In this document: in pieces, positions 42,932 through 51,090 of the stretch | Numbering within the stretch: the stretch's first letter is position 1 | How the letters are laid out: each line of letters starts with the position of its first letter | NCBI GenBank assembly: GCA_901456055.1 | Contig: CABDWT010000004.1 | Coordinates: 1,116,001 to 1,180,000 of the forward strand | Direction of reading: 5' to 3' | DNA from: Phytobacter ursingii | GTDB taxonomy: Bacteria > Pseudomonadota > Gammaproteobacteria > Enterobacterales > Enterobacteriaceae | DNA length: 64,000 bases | Position numbers and translations under genes: made by a program | Notes under the pieces: generated by a model | The model's database searches: none | What the model was told of the DNA's origin: nothing | Seen by the model: only the letters and a program-made list of their open reading frames with translations

Positions 42932-45201
42932 GTATTCAGGATGTAATAAACGACTCAAATCCAAGAGCTACTCTGAGTGAGATTATAGAGGAGTTGCATA
43001 AAGAAGGACCTGTCAATAATAAAACGATTGAAACGCTAACGTACTATAAAGAATTCCACGCTAACTGTTTTGCCGAATATGAAGAGAAAATCATATCAAT
43101 TCTAGGCCTGTTCTATAAAAATATGGAACCTTCAAATCTTTATTCATTTATTCTCGGGGGGATCGGGCGTGCATATAAATCAAAATATGGTGAGTTTTTA
43201 ACTCCTGTCCAAGCAAGTATTCGCAATGCTATAGAAGAAAAAAAATTCGTTTCCATTTCAGCTCCAACGAGCGTAGGAAAATCCTTTTCGATTAAAGATT
43301 ATATTAATCTGCAATCTGGTGATTCCGCGATCATTGTACCGTCAAGAGCATTAATCGCAGAATATGTCGAAAATTTAAAGGAGTATTTTAAAAACGACAA
43401 AGGTGTGATGATTAGTCCTTTTGTTGATTATGTTTATACCGCCCGACCATTAAGGCGTATCTTTGTACTTACTCCTGAGCGAACAAAAGATCTGGCAAGC
43501 ATCAGCCATAAGTTACATATTAATCTGTTTTTTTTTGATGAGGCTCAAGTTTCTGAGGAGCAAGATAGAGGGGTTGTTTTTGACGTCACAGTCAGACGTG
43601 TGCAAAAATTATTTCCAGATGCGAAACTAATTTTCGCGCATCCTTTTGTTGATAACCCCGAGGCTCAATTTAAAAAACATAATATTGATGCGTCTGAAAG
43701 TTACTCTCGGAGTTATGCTCATAATACCGTTGGGAAAATATTCATTCATGAGCACAAAAATGGAAGTGATTACTACTTTTCTCCATACATCGCTAAAGGA
43801 TATTTACTTTCAAAATCGGCAAAATATGCAGGAAAGTTTGAAGACTTTGCATTTTCAGGCGATAAGTCCGTCCTTGTTTATGTGTCAAAAGCATCGGTTT
43901 ACGATGGCAGGTTTATAAATAGATTTAGAAAGTACACGAATAACTTTAAAAAGATTGAAGATATATCCGCCCAAGAAATAATAAATAATGTCGAGAGTAT
44001 ACTAGGCGCTGATAATAAAGATCATAGATCCAGATTGGTTGAATTATTGAGGATTGGTGTAGTAATCCATCATGGTTCTGTTCCTTTGGAAGTAAGATAT
44101 TTAGTAGAAAGATTTATCAAAGGTGGATATGCTCGAATTTGCTTTGCTACAAGCACCTTAGCCCAAGGGATAAACATGCCATTTGATGTTGTTTGGCTTG
44201 CTAATATGCGAATGAATGGTGATTCAGAGCAGAAAAAATGTTTGGCTTTTAAAAATTTGATCGGTCGTAGCGGGCGTTTGTCAAAGGAAATGAAATTTGA
44301 TTATGGTTACGTTTATACACATAGTGCAGAACTTTTATCAAGTCGTATTAGGTCATCTTTTAAATTAGAAGAGAAATCAATTTTAGAACTTCCCGTTGAT
44401 TATGAAAATGATAATTATGAACTCATAACATCTATTAATGACGGTACTTTTAATGAAGATATAAATCTTCCTATCTCAAAAATTGAGCGATTAAAAGAAC
44501 GTAATGTATATGAAAAAATATCTTCTATTTTGGATGTTCTTTTTGATGGGGGGTTTGGAGATAAATTAAATGGTGCTAAAAATGAAAACGTCAGAGATTT
44601 AGTGAAAAACAATTTTTTGATATTGTATGAGGCATCTTTAGGTCGTTCATTGTTTGACGGGGAGTTGAATGTTTTCAATACTGCTATTGCAATTATCTTC
44701 CATCTTATAGCTGGACGAAGCTTTAAAGAGATAGTTGGTATAAGATATAGCTATATTTCAGATAGAGATGGTAGGAATAATGGTGTATCAAGATTCTCTC
44801 AACCAGCTAATAAGCTACCTGATAGTACTCTTACTCGCGCATATTCTTTATTTCACAAAGTTAAATCTAGTGAGGTAAGCTATGATACGATTGTTTTTGA
44901 TACATATGACTATCTGGATTCAGTAATCTCCTTTTCATTAACTGATGTGTTTGTTGGTGCATTTAAATTATATTTTGAGGCTACGAATGATAGTAGGGCA
45001 GAGACTTTTATAGATTTCTTAAAGTATGGCACTACGGATTATACCAGTATAATGTTAATGCGTTATGGCATCCCTCCCGAGGATGTTGGTGATATTGTCC
45101 CCTATGTTAATTATATCTCGGAGGAAAGTATTGTTTGGAATGAGTCCATAATGTTTAGCGATGAAAAAATTTTACAGAAAATCAATTGGTATCTTCCTTG
45201 A
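42925..45201 (+). CDS. hamB: Hachiman defence helicase HamB
   Basis: 758 aa superfamily 2 helicase. Walker A ISAPTSVGKSFS (residues 111-122), Walker B DEAQ (205-208), motif V-like CFATSTLAQGINMPFDVVW and motif VI NLIGRSGRLS are intact. The C-terminal third is unrecognised and may hold the HamA-binding part. In the Hachiman system it loads on DNA and restrains the HamA nuclease until activated. Overlap with hamA argues for a two-gene operon, and GC content is about that of hamA, well below the core genome. Confidence 0.88.
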   Translation: MLSIQDVINDSNPRATLSEIIEELHKEGPVNNKTIETLTYYKEFHANCFAEYEEKIISILGLFYKNMEPSNLYSFILGGIGRAYKSKYGEFLTPVQASIRNAIEEKKFVSISAPTSVGKSFSIKDYINLQSGDSAIIVPSRALIAEYVENLKEYFKNDKGVMISPFVDYVYTARPLRRIFVLTPERTKDLASISHKLHINLFFFDEAQVSEEQDRGVVFDVTVRRVQKLFPDAKLIFAHPFVDNPEAQFKKHNIDASESYSRSYAHNTVGKIFIHEHKNGSDYYFSPYIAKGYLLSKSAKYAGKFEDFAFSGDKSVLVYVSKASVYDGRFINRFRKYTNNFKKIEDISAQEIINNVESILGADNKDHRSRLVELLRIGVVIHHGSVPLEVRYLVERFIKGGYARICFATSTLAQGINMPFDVVWLANMRMNGDSEQKKCLAFKNLIGRSGRLSKEMKFDYGYVYTHSAELLSSRIRSSFKLEEKSILELPVDYENDNYELITSINDGTFNEDINLPISKIERLKERNVYEKISSILDVLFDGGFGDKLNGAKNENVRDLVKNNFLILYEASLGRSLFDGELNVFNTAIAIIFHLIAGRSFKEIVGIRYSYISDRDGRNNGVSRFSQPANKLPDSTLTRAYSLFHKVKSSEVSYDTIVFDTYDYLDSVISFSLTDVFVGAFKLYFEATNDSRAETFIDFLKYGTTDYTSIMLMRYGIPPEDVGDIVPYVNYISEESIVWNESIMFSDEKILQKINWYLP

Positions 45202-45253
45202 GATTGAAGTGAGTATGGACTAATTTTTAAAGTTAATCCATGCTCATCAATAT

Positions 45254-45589
45254 TTATAAACCAGAAACGTTAATGTAAAATTGTCCTTTGCCATCCTCAG
45301 TTTTTTGTACCCGATATGTAATAGGCAATGAGTCTTTCATATTTGGTTTGGCGAAAGTTAGATCAGCAGCACACTGATAAACATCAAGATCTGACTCATG
45401 ACTTACAGTCCTGACATTTTCGACAGAAATTCGGACACCTTTATCCAGGGTCATTCCTTTCTCTATCGTTTTCCGTGCTATATCAACGACCAGGTTCTTG
45501 GCGTCATCGCTATTGCATTTTGGTGTCTTATCGCCGCAGCCGACTATTGAACCCGCTGCAACCAGTACCAGAAGTATGTTTATTTTCAT
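45254..45589 (-). CDS. Small lipoprotein of unknown function
   Basis: 111 aa. Signal peptide with lipobox-like VGC, predicted lipidated Cys18 (GSIVGCGDKTPKC). The rest, with SDDAKNLVVDIARKTIEKGM, YQCAADLTF and a LPITYRVQKTEDGKGQFYINVSGL tail, resembles a widespread exported domain found in many Gram-negative small proteins. No enzymatic motif. Two mature cysteines (PKCNS, YQCAA) could be disulfide-bonded. Last of a leftward series of three genes; the hamB stop lies 52 bases away, in convergent orientation. Confidence 0.65.
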   Translation of the reverse strand: MKINILLVLVAAGSIVGCGDKTPKCNSDDAKNLVVDIARKTIEKGMTLDKGVRISVENVRTVSHESDLDVYQCAADLTFAKPNMKDSLPITYRVQKTEDGKGQFYINVSGL

Positions 45590-45624
45590 TTGTTTTTTCC
45601 CTTCAAATCAAAGTTGTCGTCTTA

Positions 45625-45984
45625 TTATTTTTTGCTGTATTGACCATCCATCGCGCCCGCAACCGAAGCCCCGCAGTATCCTTCGCAACCACGAGTTATC
45701 ACGCTGGCTTTCCCATTATTCATCTCACTGAGCACGGCAACACACTGGCTGGAACCGTCGTTCCAGACCCAACGGCGTTTCTGATTCTCGCCAGCAGCTA
45801 TTTGTTGTGCCGTACCTTCCATGTTGCAGTTCCCTGATCCATCTTTGGCTGATGCATTGATGCTGAACTCCACATTACTTTTGCCTGGTTTTAGCGTTAA
45901 GACTGCACCAGGCTTAGCGTATTGGGCTGCGATTGCCGGGAGAGCGAAGGCTGTCAGTACTAATGCAGTAACTATTCTCTTCAT
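45625..45984 (-). CDS. Small periplasmic protein, four cysteines
   Basis: 119 aa from the third Met of an MMM start (two residues longer if the first is used). Signal peptide MKRIVTALVLTAFALPAIAA, cleavage after AIAA. The mature protein has four cysteines (53, 81, 100, 104), suggesting two disulfides, and a C-terminal ITRGCEGYCGASVAGAMDGQY motif reminiscent of periplasmic lysozyme-inhibitor-type proteins; I am not sure of that link. It is 14 bases from the upstream gene of the same strand and so likely co-transcribed. Confidence 0.6.
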   Translation of the reverse strand: MKRIVTALVLTAFALPAIAAQYAKPGAVLTLKPGKSNVEFSINASAKDGSGNCNMEGTAQQIAAGENQKRRWVWNDGSSQCVAVLSEMNNGKASVITRGCEGYCGASVAGAMDGQYSKK

Positions 45985-45998
45985 CATCAAATTTCCTG

Positions 45999-46526
45999 TT
46001 AGCTGATACGAATGTTTTTGGTGATTTTCCCCAGTGCCAGCGGCCTGCGTTTTTCCACAAAGAAATACACTACGTTGAAAGCTGATTTACGGTGATTCCC
46101 CCGTCCCAGGGAAGGCCAGTTACGAAAAGATTCAATCTGTTCTTCTGAATAGGGCGTGTCAGAGAAGTCGAACAGTACAAGCAGGGCTTTGCCGTCGTGC
46201 TTCATCAACTTCTTCACTTCCGTGCTGTTTACGGTTGCTGAGACATTGGAACGAGCTGCTGTTGGCTTACGGACTGCAAACTCAACGGCCACATCGTCAA
46301 TCACAAAGTCAATGAAACCATGTCCGGATACCGTTCCTGGTAGCCTGCTTTTGACTTCTGGTGAGACGTTATCCGCAAACCAACCCAGCAAATAGCAACG
46401 TACTAATGGCAGAAGTTCCCGCTCGCTACATTCATTCAGACGCAGTGTTTTGACAAATTCACGCCGGTAAAGGGAGCTGAAAAAGTACTCAAAGCAATCC
46501 GTTATCTCAGTAATGGTGGTTGCCAC
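45999..46526 (-). CDS. Unknown cytosolic protein, possible PD-(D/E)xK fold
   Basis: 175 aa with no signal peptide or membrane segment. The middle part, GHGFIDFVIDDVAVEFAVRKPTA, has the beta-hairpin and Asp...Glu...Lys spacing of restriction-endonuclease-like folds (D-x8-E-x4-K), followed by a strand LLVLFDFSDTPYSEEQIESF. I do not recognise a named family, and the nuclease reading is inference from a short pattern. First gene of the leftward set with two small exported proteins; an XRE regulator is divergent from it. Confidence 0.5.
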   Translation of the reverse strand: MATTITEITDCFEYFFSSLYRREFVKTLRLNECSERELLPLVRCYLLGWFADNVSPEVKSRLPGTVSGHGFIDFVIDDVAVEFAVRKPTAARSNVSATVNSTEVKKLMKHDGKALLVLFDFSDTPYSEEQIESFRNWPSLGRGNHRKSAFNVVYFFVEKRRPLALGKITKNIRIS

Positions 46527-46703
46527 AATGTTCCCCTTTTTTGTCCACCTTTGTTCTAAGGCTCATCTGCTGGTCGCTCAGCTCGTCAGTCTTAGTCTTA
46601 TTGGTCCATAAGTGAGTATTTATGAGATTTTATGGTCATTAGTGGTGTTCATGCAAGAGTAAAAAAGACCCAGACTTCCGTTTATGGACGAACGGGAGAA
46701 TAA
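46527..46703. promoter_or_regulatory. Divergent promoter region of the unknown gene and the XRE regulator
   Basis: 177 bases between divergent starts, most likely the binding region of the XRE protein. No clear palindrome was found by eye, so no operator is assigned. Confidence 0.35.
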
Positions 46704-47081
46704 ATGATGGTTAAATTGGTGGCAGATTCAGCTGATAAGCTGGTAGGACAGCGTATTCAGAGCAGACGTAAAGAAGCCGGGTTAACCGCAGCTGACCTTG
46801 CAGAAATTATCGATATATCTCAGCAACAACTTTCCCGCTATGAACGAGGAACGAATAAGATCAATGTTGCGCATTTAGTTAAAATTGCAGTGTCTCTAAA
46901 GACTCCAATAAGTTGGTTCTTTATTGATTGCATGGAAGAGCTGAATGTTTCTAATACCCCGCCTGACTATCTATCTGGGCTCGATAAAGAATTAAAACAA
47001 CGCCTCGATCAAGTCTGGAACAAATTGGATTATGGCAAAAGAAAAAGCCTTCTCCTGTTTTTAGATGAATTCATAAAATAA
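46704..47081 (+). CDS. XRE-family helix-turn-helix regulator
   Basis: 125 aa. Helix-turn-helix LVGQRIQSRRKEAGLTAADLAEIIDISQQQLSRYERGTNKINVAHLVKIAVSL is a standard XRE/Cro domain, followed by a hydrophobic helix and a charged C-terminal region LDKELKQRLDQVWNKLDYGKRKSLLLFLDEF. It probably represses its own and the divergent operon. Similar Cro-like proteins also occur beside fimbrial operons, but no fimbrial gene is near. Confidence 0.8.
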   Translation: MMVKLVADSADKLVGQRIQSRRKEAGLTAADLAEIIDISQQQLSRYERGTNKINVAHLVKIAVSLKTPISWFFIDCMEELNVSNTPPDYLSGLDKELKQRLDQVWNKLDYGKRKSLLLFLDEFIK

Positions 47082-47319
47082 ATTTATAACTAGTTTCTTT
47101 ATGAAATTATTTGCTTTGCAAGTATATTCCTGGTAAAATGTCATTACTGGATATTGTCATATTATTCAGTAGCTGACACATAAACTAATTGCCAACTTAA
47201 TGTTTCATTTTATATCCCTTCTGGCGGGAGGACGTCTATCGTCTGAAAATTCAGTACGGGTTAGGTTTAATTAGTATTTGTGTTATCAATCCAAACGCAT
47301 ATTTACCGGAATAAATACA

Positions 47320-47739
47320 ATGAATATTATCCGTCAGGAAGGGCTGTCCATGCCCGTAAGTCAGGAGCTTATTAATATTATACTGGCTGAGCTCAGTAAA
47401 AAGCCACCAGTTAAACCGAATATTCGTGCTGTCACATTGCTGTTCAAAGATATCAATTACAGCGCTGAAAATGGTGGGTTTCATCCGGTGGAAATAAGGC
47501 TTATTTCCCGCAATGATGAGTGGTATTTCGATTACATCACTGACTTCAAGTATATGGGAACAGACCCGGAGCTGGAAAAGGAAATCGATATCAGCTGGAG
47601 CCAGCGCTATGTCTTCCTGTCCTATGCCGGTGATTTACCCCCAGGGGAAGGGCGCGACATTTTTGCACTCTGGCAGAGAAACTTCGTTCATTACCACTTC
47701 CTGAATATCTACACCCTCACCGTTATGTGGGAAAGCTAA
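47320..47739 (+). CDS. DUF2787 family protein
   Basis: 139 aa; the sequence MNIIRQEGLSMPVSQELINIIL and NYSAENGGFHPVEIRLISRNDEWYFDYITDFKYMG match the DUF2787 family of mobile genomic islands, whose role is unknown. The start is ATG 47320 (the longer frame has no homology-like part). First gene of a tightly spaced rightward series with a cysteine peptidase candidate, RadC-like protein and tyrosine recombinase; the gap to the next gene is 23 bases. Confidence 0.85.
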   Translation: MNIIRQEGLSMPVSQELINIILAELSKKPPVKPNIRAVTLLFKDINYSAENGGFHPVEIRLISRNDEWYFDYITDFKYMGTDPELEKEIDISWSQRYVFLSYAGDLPPGEGRDIFALWQRNFVHYHFLNIYTLTVMWES

Positions 47740-47762
47740 TCCCGCCACACTGACAGCTAATT

Positions 47763-48320
47763 ATGATGGAGACATTATCTGTGACTGCTAACAGAGGGAT
47801 ACACGCGTCTGTACAGGGAGAGCTTGACTGTCTTTGCGGCGCGTACTGTGTGGTGAATATGCTGAGCTGGCTGTATGACGGTCGGGTGAAGCGAAAACCA
47901 CTCATGAACCGACTTCTTCAGGCCTATCAGCAACGCTGGCCTTTGCATGAATGGCTGACCGAAGGGATAGATGAAAACCGGCTCGACTGGCTGATGGCGC
48001 AGGTACTCCGGAAAGGTCACTACCACCGCCAGTTTCCGGTCCAAATCATCAAACCTTTCGAGGGAAGTCGCGGTCTTGTGGAAGGGCGGGTTTTCAGTGA
48101 AATGAGGCGGTTTCTGGCGGTCACAGACCACTCCCGCCTGATTATGCTCAGCGACCAGTTTCACTGGTCCCTTGTCACCAGAATGGACGAAGAAACGCTC
48201 TGGTTCTTCGACAGCAACGGGCGAACCTCCATGCCCCGCAAAGCCTTCTCCTTACGTGCTGGCGCGGCCCGCCGCCAGTTGTTTCCCGAAGCCATTTACT
48301 TCATCGAACGGGAGTTCTGA
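47763..48320 (+). CDS. Papain-like cysteine peptidase candidate
   Basis: 185 aa; I do not recognise a named family. The N-terminal VQGELDCLCGAYCVVNMLSW has the Q-x6-C-G-x-Y-C-x-x-N arrangement of papain-fold (C39/YopJ-like) active sites: Q18, nucleophile candidate C25, also C23 and C29. A matching histidine, H134 in DQFHWSLVTR, and acidic/amide residue D150 or N152 in WFFDSNG follow at the usual distance and strand order. Between them is a helical part. Function as a peptidase or transglutaminase-like enzyme is inference. It ends two bases before the RadC-like gene. Confidence 0.6.
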   Translation: MMETLSVTANRGIHASVQGELDCLCGAYCVVNMLSWLYDGRVKRKPLMNRLLQAYQQRWPLHEWLTEGIDENRLDWLMAQVLRKGHYHRQFPVQIIKPFEGSRGLVEGRVFSEMRRFLAVTDHSRLIMLSDQFHWSLVTRMDEETLWFFDSNGRTSMPRKAFSLRAGAARRQLFPEAIYFIEREF

Positions 48321-48322
48321 AC

Positions 48323-48775
48323 ATGACGACGTTTACCCTGCGTGAAACCCGCATCCTCGACCAGGCCCGAAACATTATCAGCCGGTGCTACCAGCGTGGT
48401 GTTCAGCTTTGCTCCCCTGATGATGTACGACGCTGCGTGATGTACGAAATGGCCCTGCTGGAACACGAGGAGTTTGGCATCATCCTGCTCGATAACCAGC
48501 ACCAGTTTCTGCATCGGGAAATGCTGTTCAGGGGCTCGTTAAACACGGTCAGCGTTCATCCCCGGGAGGTAATCAAGCGGGTGCTCAGGCATAACGCCGC
48601 CGCTGTCATCCTTGTGCATAACCACCCCAGCGGTGAGGCTGAACCCAGCAAGTGCGATATCCAGATAACGAAGCGGCTGCAGGAGCTACTGCAAATGCTG
48701 GATGTGCGGTTGCTGGACCACCTTATTGTGGCCGGGACGGAGACGGTGTCAATGGCTGAACGAGGGCTGGTGTGA
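48323..48775 (+). CDS. Truncated RadC-family JAB metalloprotein (YeeS/YkfG-like)
   Basis: 150 aa, corresponding to the C-terminal JAB/MPN domain of RadC (E. coli RadC about 224 aa) as in the short island proteins YeeS, YfjY and YkfG. The zinc-binding signature is VHNHPSGEAEPSKCD (His-x-His...Asp), with the upstream acidic residue in EEFGII. These proteins were named for DNA repair, but that role is doubtful; JAB domains elsewhere are deubiquitinase-like isopeptidases. Here it lies next to a second peptidase candidate. Confidence 0.88.
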   Translation: MTTFTLRETRILDQARNIISRCYQRGVQLCSPDDVRRCVMYEMALLEHEEFGIILLDNQHQFLHREMLFRGSLNTVSVHPREVIKRVLRHNAAAVILVHNHPSGEAEPSKCDIQITKRLQELLQMLDVRLLDHLIVAGTETVSMAERGLV

Positions 48776-48821
48776 TGCAGACAGTTACCTGGTTTAATAC
48801 ATGTTATAGCAGGTTAAACGC

Positions 48822-49754
48822 ATGAGAAGGGCTGCACTGCGCAAGGTCGCGCCGGTGGTGGAAACCACCGTGCTGGACGCTTATATCAGCGGTCTTGCCC
48901 CGTCGGGACGGAGGGGTATCACCAGCCTGTTAAACCGCAGTGCCAGCATACTTAAACGCGGTGCGGATGCGGCCAGTTACCCCTGGGAGCAACTTAGCTT
49001 CGCCGCTGTCGCTAAAGTACGTGCGGCACTGCTGGATGACGGTTATGCCGTGTCGTCGGTCAACATGGCGTTGTCAGCACTCCGGGGCATTGCGCAGACG
49101 GCCTTTAACCTCAATTGCCTGGAGGCGGACACCCTTGCCCGTATCCGGGCAGTTAAGCGCGTAAATGGCGATAGCCAGCGCAAGGGAAGGGCACTTAGCC
49201 GGGAAGAGGTTCGTGCACTCATTCAGGCCGCTAAACGGCATCCGCAACGTATCCGCTGTTGTCGTGATGCCGCCATTGTAATGACCCTTTGCGGTGCGGG
49301 TTTGCGGGCCGGGGAACTGGTCAGCCTTGAACGCCGGGACTATGACAATGGCATTCTTACAGTGAGGCAGGGGAAGGGGCGTAAATACCGGGAGATACAC
49401 GTTGCGGCAGCGGTAGATAAAGCCATCCGCGCATGGATTAAAGCCAGTGGCTCGAAAGAGGTCGGGGATGCATTGTTTAACCGCATTCAGCGCAACGGCA
49501 GGGTTGCCAGCCAGCCGCTGACAACGACCGGTTTAACCGGCATCCTGGAGCAGTTACAGCAGGACGCAGGCATAGCGCGTTTTACTCCTCACGATATGCG
49601 ACGCACCTTCATCACCCGTTTACTGGAGCAAGGCGTGGATATCAACACCGTACGGCAGCTGGCAGGGCATAGCGACATATCCACGACTACCCGCTATGAT
49701 CATCGCGGGTATGAAGCAAAGGCTATGGCTTCGCAGCGGTTACGATGCTGGTAA
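48822..49754 (+). CDS. Second tyrosine recombinase
   Basis: 310 aa XerC/D-sized recombinase without an N-terminal arm-binding domain. Catalytic residues are visible in CGAGLRAGELVSL (Arg), GKGRKYREI (Lys), HDMRRTFITRLL (His-xx-Arg), LAGHSDISTT and the tyrosine in TRYDHRG. The preceding 47 bases contain ggtttaa (48791-48797) with ttaaac (48814-48819), an imperfect inverted repeat. Its location at the end of the DUF2787/peptidase/RadC series and a sequence unrelated to the P4-type integrase at 40662 suggest a separate mobile unit. Confidence 0.9.
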   Translation: MRRAALRKVAPVVETTVLDAYISGLAPSGRRGITSLLNRSASILKRGADAASYPWEQLSFAAVAKVRAALLDDGYAVSSVNMALSALRGIAQTAFNLNCLEADTLARIRAVKRVNGDSQRKGRALSREEVRALIQAAKRHPQRIRCCRDAAIVMTLCGAGLRAGELVSLERRDYDNGILTVRQGKGRKYREIHVAAAVDKAIRAWIKASGSKEVGDALFNRIQRNGRVASQPLTTTGLTGILEQLQQDAGIARFTPHDMRRTFITRLLEQGVDINTVRQLAGHSDISTTTRYDHRGYEAKAMASQRLRCW

Positions 49755-49956
49755 TGTCAACCGACTCACGATCATGTTGTCTAAAAATAGCTTTTTTCAC
49801 GTTATGCCTTTATCCACCAAGGCCTCCGCTTATGTCATGCGGGTCAATGTGATGTTTTCACTGTGTCGGCAAAAAACATGAAATATAACATCACTCTCTT
49901 ACAGAGCCCTTGGGGTGCAAGGCGTTGCCATGAATGCCAGTCTTTTTGCGCATCAA

Positions 49957-50694
49957 TCAAAAATCAGGATACTCATCGTCAGGTAGATCACCTGAAAGCT
50001 TCTTCACTTTTGGCTTTTTTAATTTCGGGGTTACCCCAACTTTGTCCAATGAAACGGGCTGTTCATCCTTGGTCGGAAAGGCCTCTTCATTCCATTTCTT
50101 AATGCATTCCCTTACTGCTTTAGCATCACGTAGCTTCTGGATTTCATGTGCTAGCCATCTATCTTCATCCTCATTCTCACCGTCCTCTGACTCTTCAGCA
50201 TCCGGCATTTCGCCAAATTCATCGCCCCAATCAAAGTGTGCAGCGACATCGTCTGTGTGAGGAAAATAGGGTTTACCTCTCTTATCGCAAGCGTTAAAGG
50301 TTTTCAACAGCTCGAAGGCATCGTTGGTTTTTGCCATCTGATGGTAACGATACAGGCGCTGGCCTTGAGGTGTCTTAGCCGCCGTCATCGTTTTGGGGGC
50401 ATAACTGGTTCTCGCAGCCTTAACAAACTTCAAGTTATAGCAGGCGTTAATGCAGTAACTCAGCACATCTCCCAACAATAGCGGGTCGCGGTCGTCAACA
50501 TCATCTTCGTGACTATATTGGAAGCGAAGTAGGAATCTCAATTTATCAAGTGCATCCTTTCCCAGAAATACCTTCTGTTCCTTGATACCTACCTGCGCAT
50601 AAAGCTGATTTTTTGTCCTACGGCTAACTGCGCTCGGCTTATCGCTCGGCGCTATGAGTGTCTTCTTCGTTGAAGGCCGTTTCTTAGCAGGCAT
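49957..50694 (-). CDS. Unknown island protein with basic N-terminus
   Basis: 245 aa with a Lys/Arg-rich start (MPAKKRPSTKKTLIAPSDKPSAVSRRTK), an acidic middle section (DAEESEDGENEDEDRW) and a basic C-terminal third. No recognised domain or catalytic motif. It is divergent from alpA and, with Rep and DUF927 genes, belongs to the replication block. Perhaps a DNA-binding regulator; that is only an inference from charge and location. Confidence 0.7.
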   Translation of the reverse strand: MPAKKRPSTKKTLIAPSDKPSAVSRRTKNQLYAQVGIKEQKVFLGKDALDKLRFLLRFQYSHEDDVDDRDPLLLGDVLSYCINACYNLKFVKAARTSYAPKTMTAAKTPQGQRLYRYHQMAKTNDAFELLKTFNACDKRGKPYFPHTDDVAAHFDWGDEFGEMPDAEESEDGENEDEDRWLAHEIQKLRDAKAVRECIKKWNEEAFPTKDEQPVSLDKVGVTPKLKKPKVKKLSGDLPDDEYPDF

Positions 50695-50894
50695 TAGATG
50701 TTCCCTTATTCATAAAAGTTATTGAGGCTCAACATATCACTATTGAGGCTCAATCTTTTTAAAAAAAATATAATTTTTTTTAGTGCGTAATTTCAATTGC
50801 TTATATTGATCTGTGCCTATTTTGCATCCTGCTTTTCTTTTCATTCTGTTGAGGCTTTTAAAGAGCTGGCTCCACACACAACAGGAGTCATTAA
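50695..50894. promoter_or_regulatory. Divergent region with paired palindromes and AT tract
   Basis: Two copies of the perfect 11 bp palindrome ttgaggctcaa (50722-50732, 50743-50753) lie 21 bases apart, two helical turns, followed by an A/T tract (50755-50782). Further ttgaggct copies are at 50849-50856 and inside alpA at 50997-51004. The repeats look like operators of a regulator or iterons of a replication origin. Confidence 0.6.
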
Positions 50895-51089
50895 ATGACT
50901 AGCCGAATTATCAAAAAGACAGAAGTTTTACACCGTTGCGGCATCTCCAGCGCGACACTTTATCGCTATATATCAGAAGGTTGCTTTCCATCTCAATTGA
51001 GGCTTTCACCGCAAGGGCGGGCAGTGGGTTGGCTTTCCGAAGATATTGACACCTGGATTGCCAGCCGTATGCAGGTTAAGGGGGAATAA
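50895..51089 (+). CDS. AlpA-family transcriptional regulator
   Basis: 64 aa winged helix-turn-helix protein: RIIKKTEVLHRCGISSATLYRYISEGCFPSQLRLSPQGRAVGWLSEDIDTWIASR is a standard phage AlpA domain. In P4-like satellites AlpA-type proteins control excision and island genes. It starts after aggag (50883-50887) and ends two bases before the Rep gene. Confidence 0.9.
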   Translation: MTSRIIKKTEVLHRCGISSATLYRYISEGCFPSQLRLSPQGRAVGWLSEDIDTWIASRMQVKGE

Positions 51090-51090
51090 G

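Noticed and set aside
48323-48775. RadC-like gene as a DNA repair gene.
   Set aside because: It is the short island type with only the JAB domain, and the historic RadC repair role is disputed, so no repair function is claimed.
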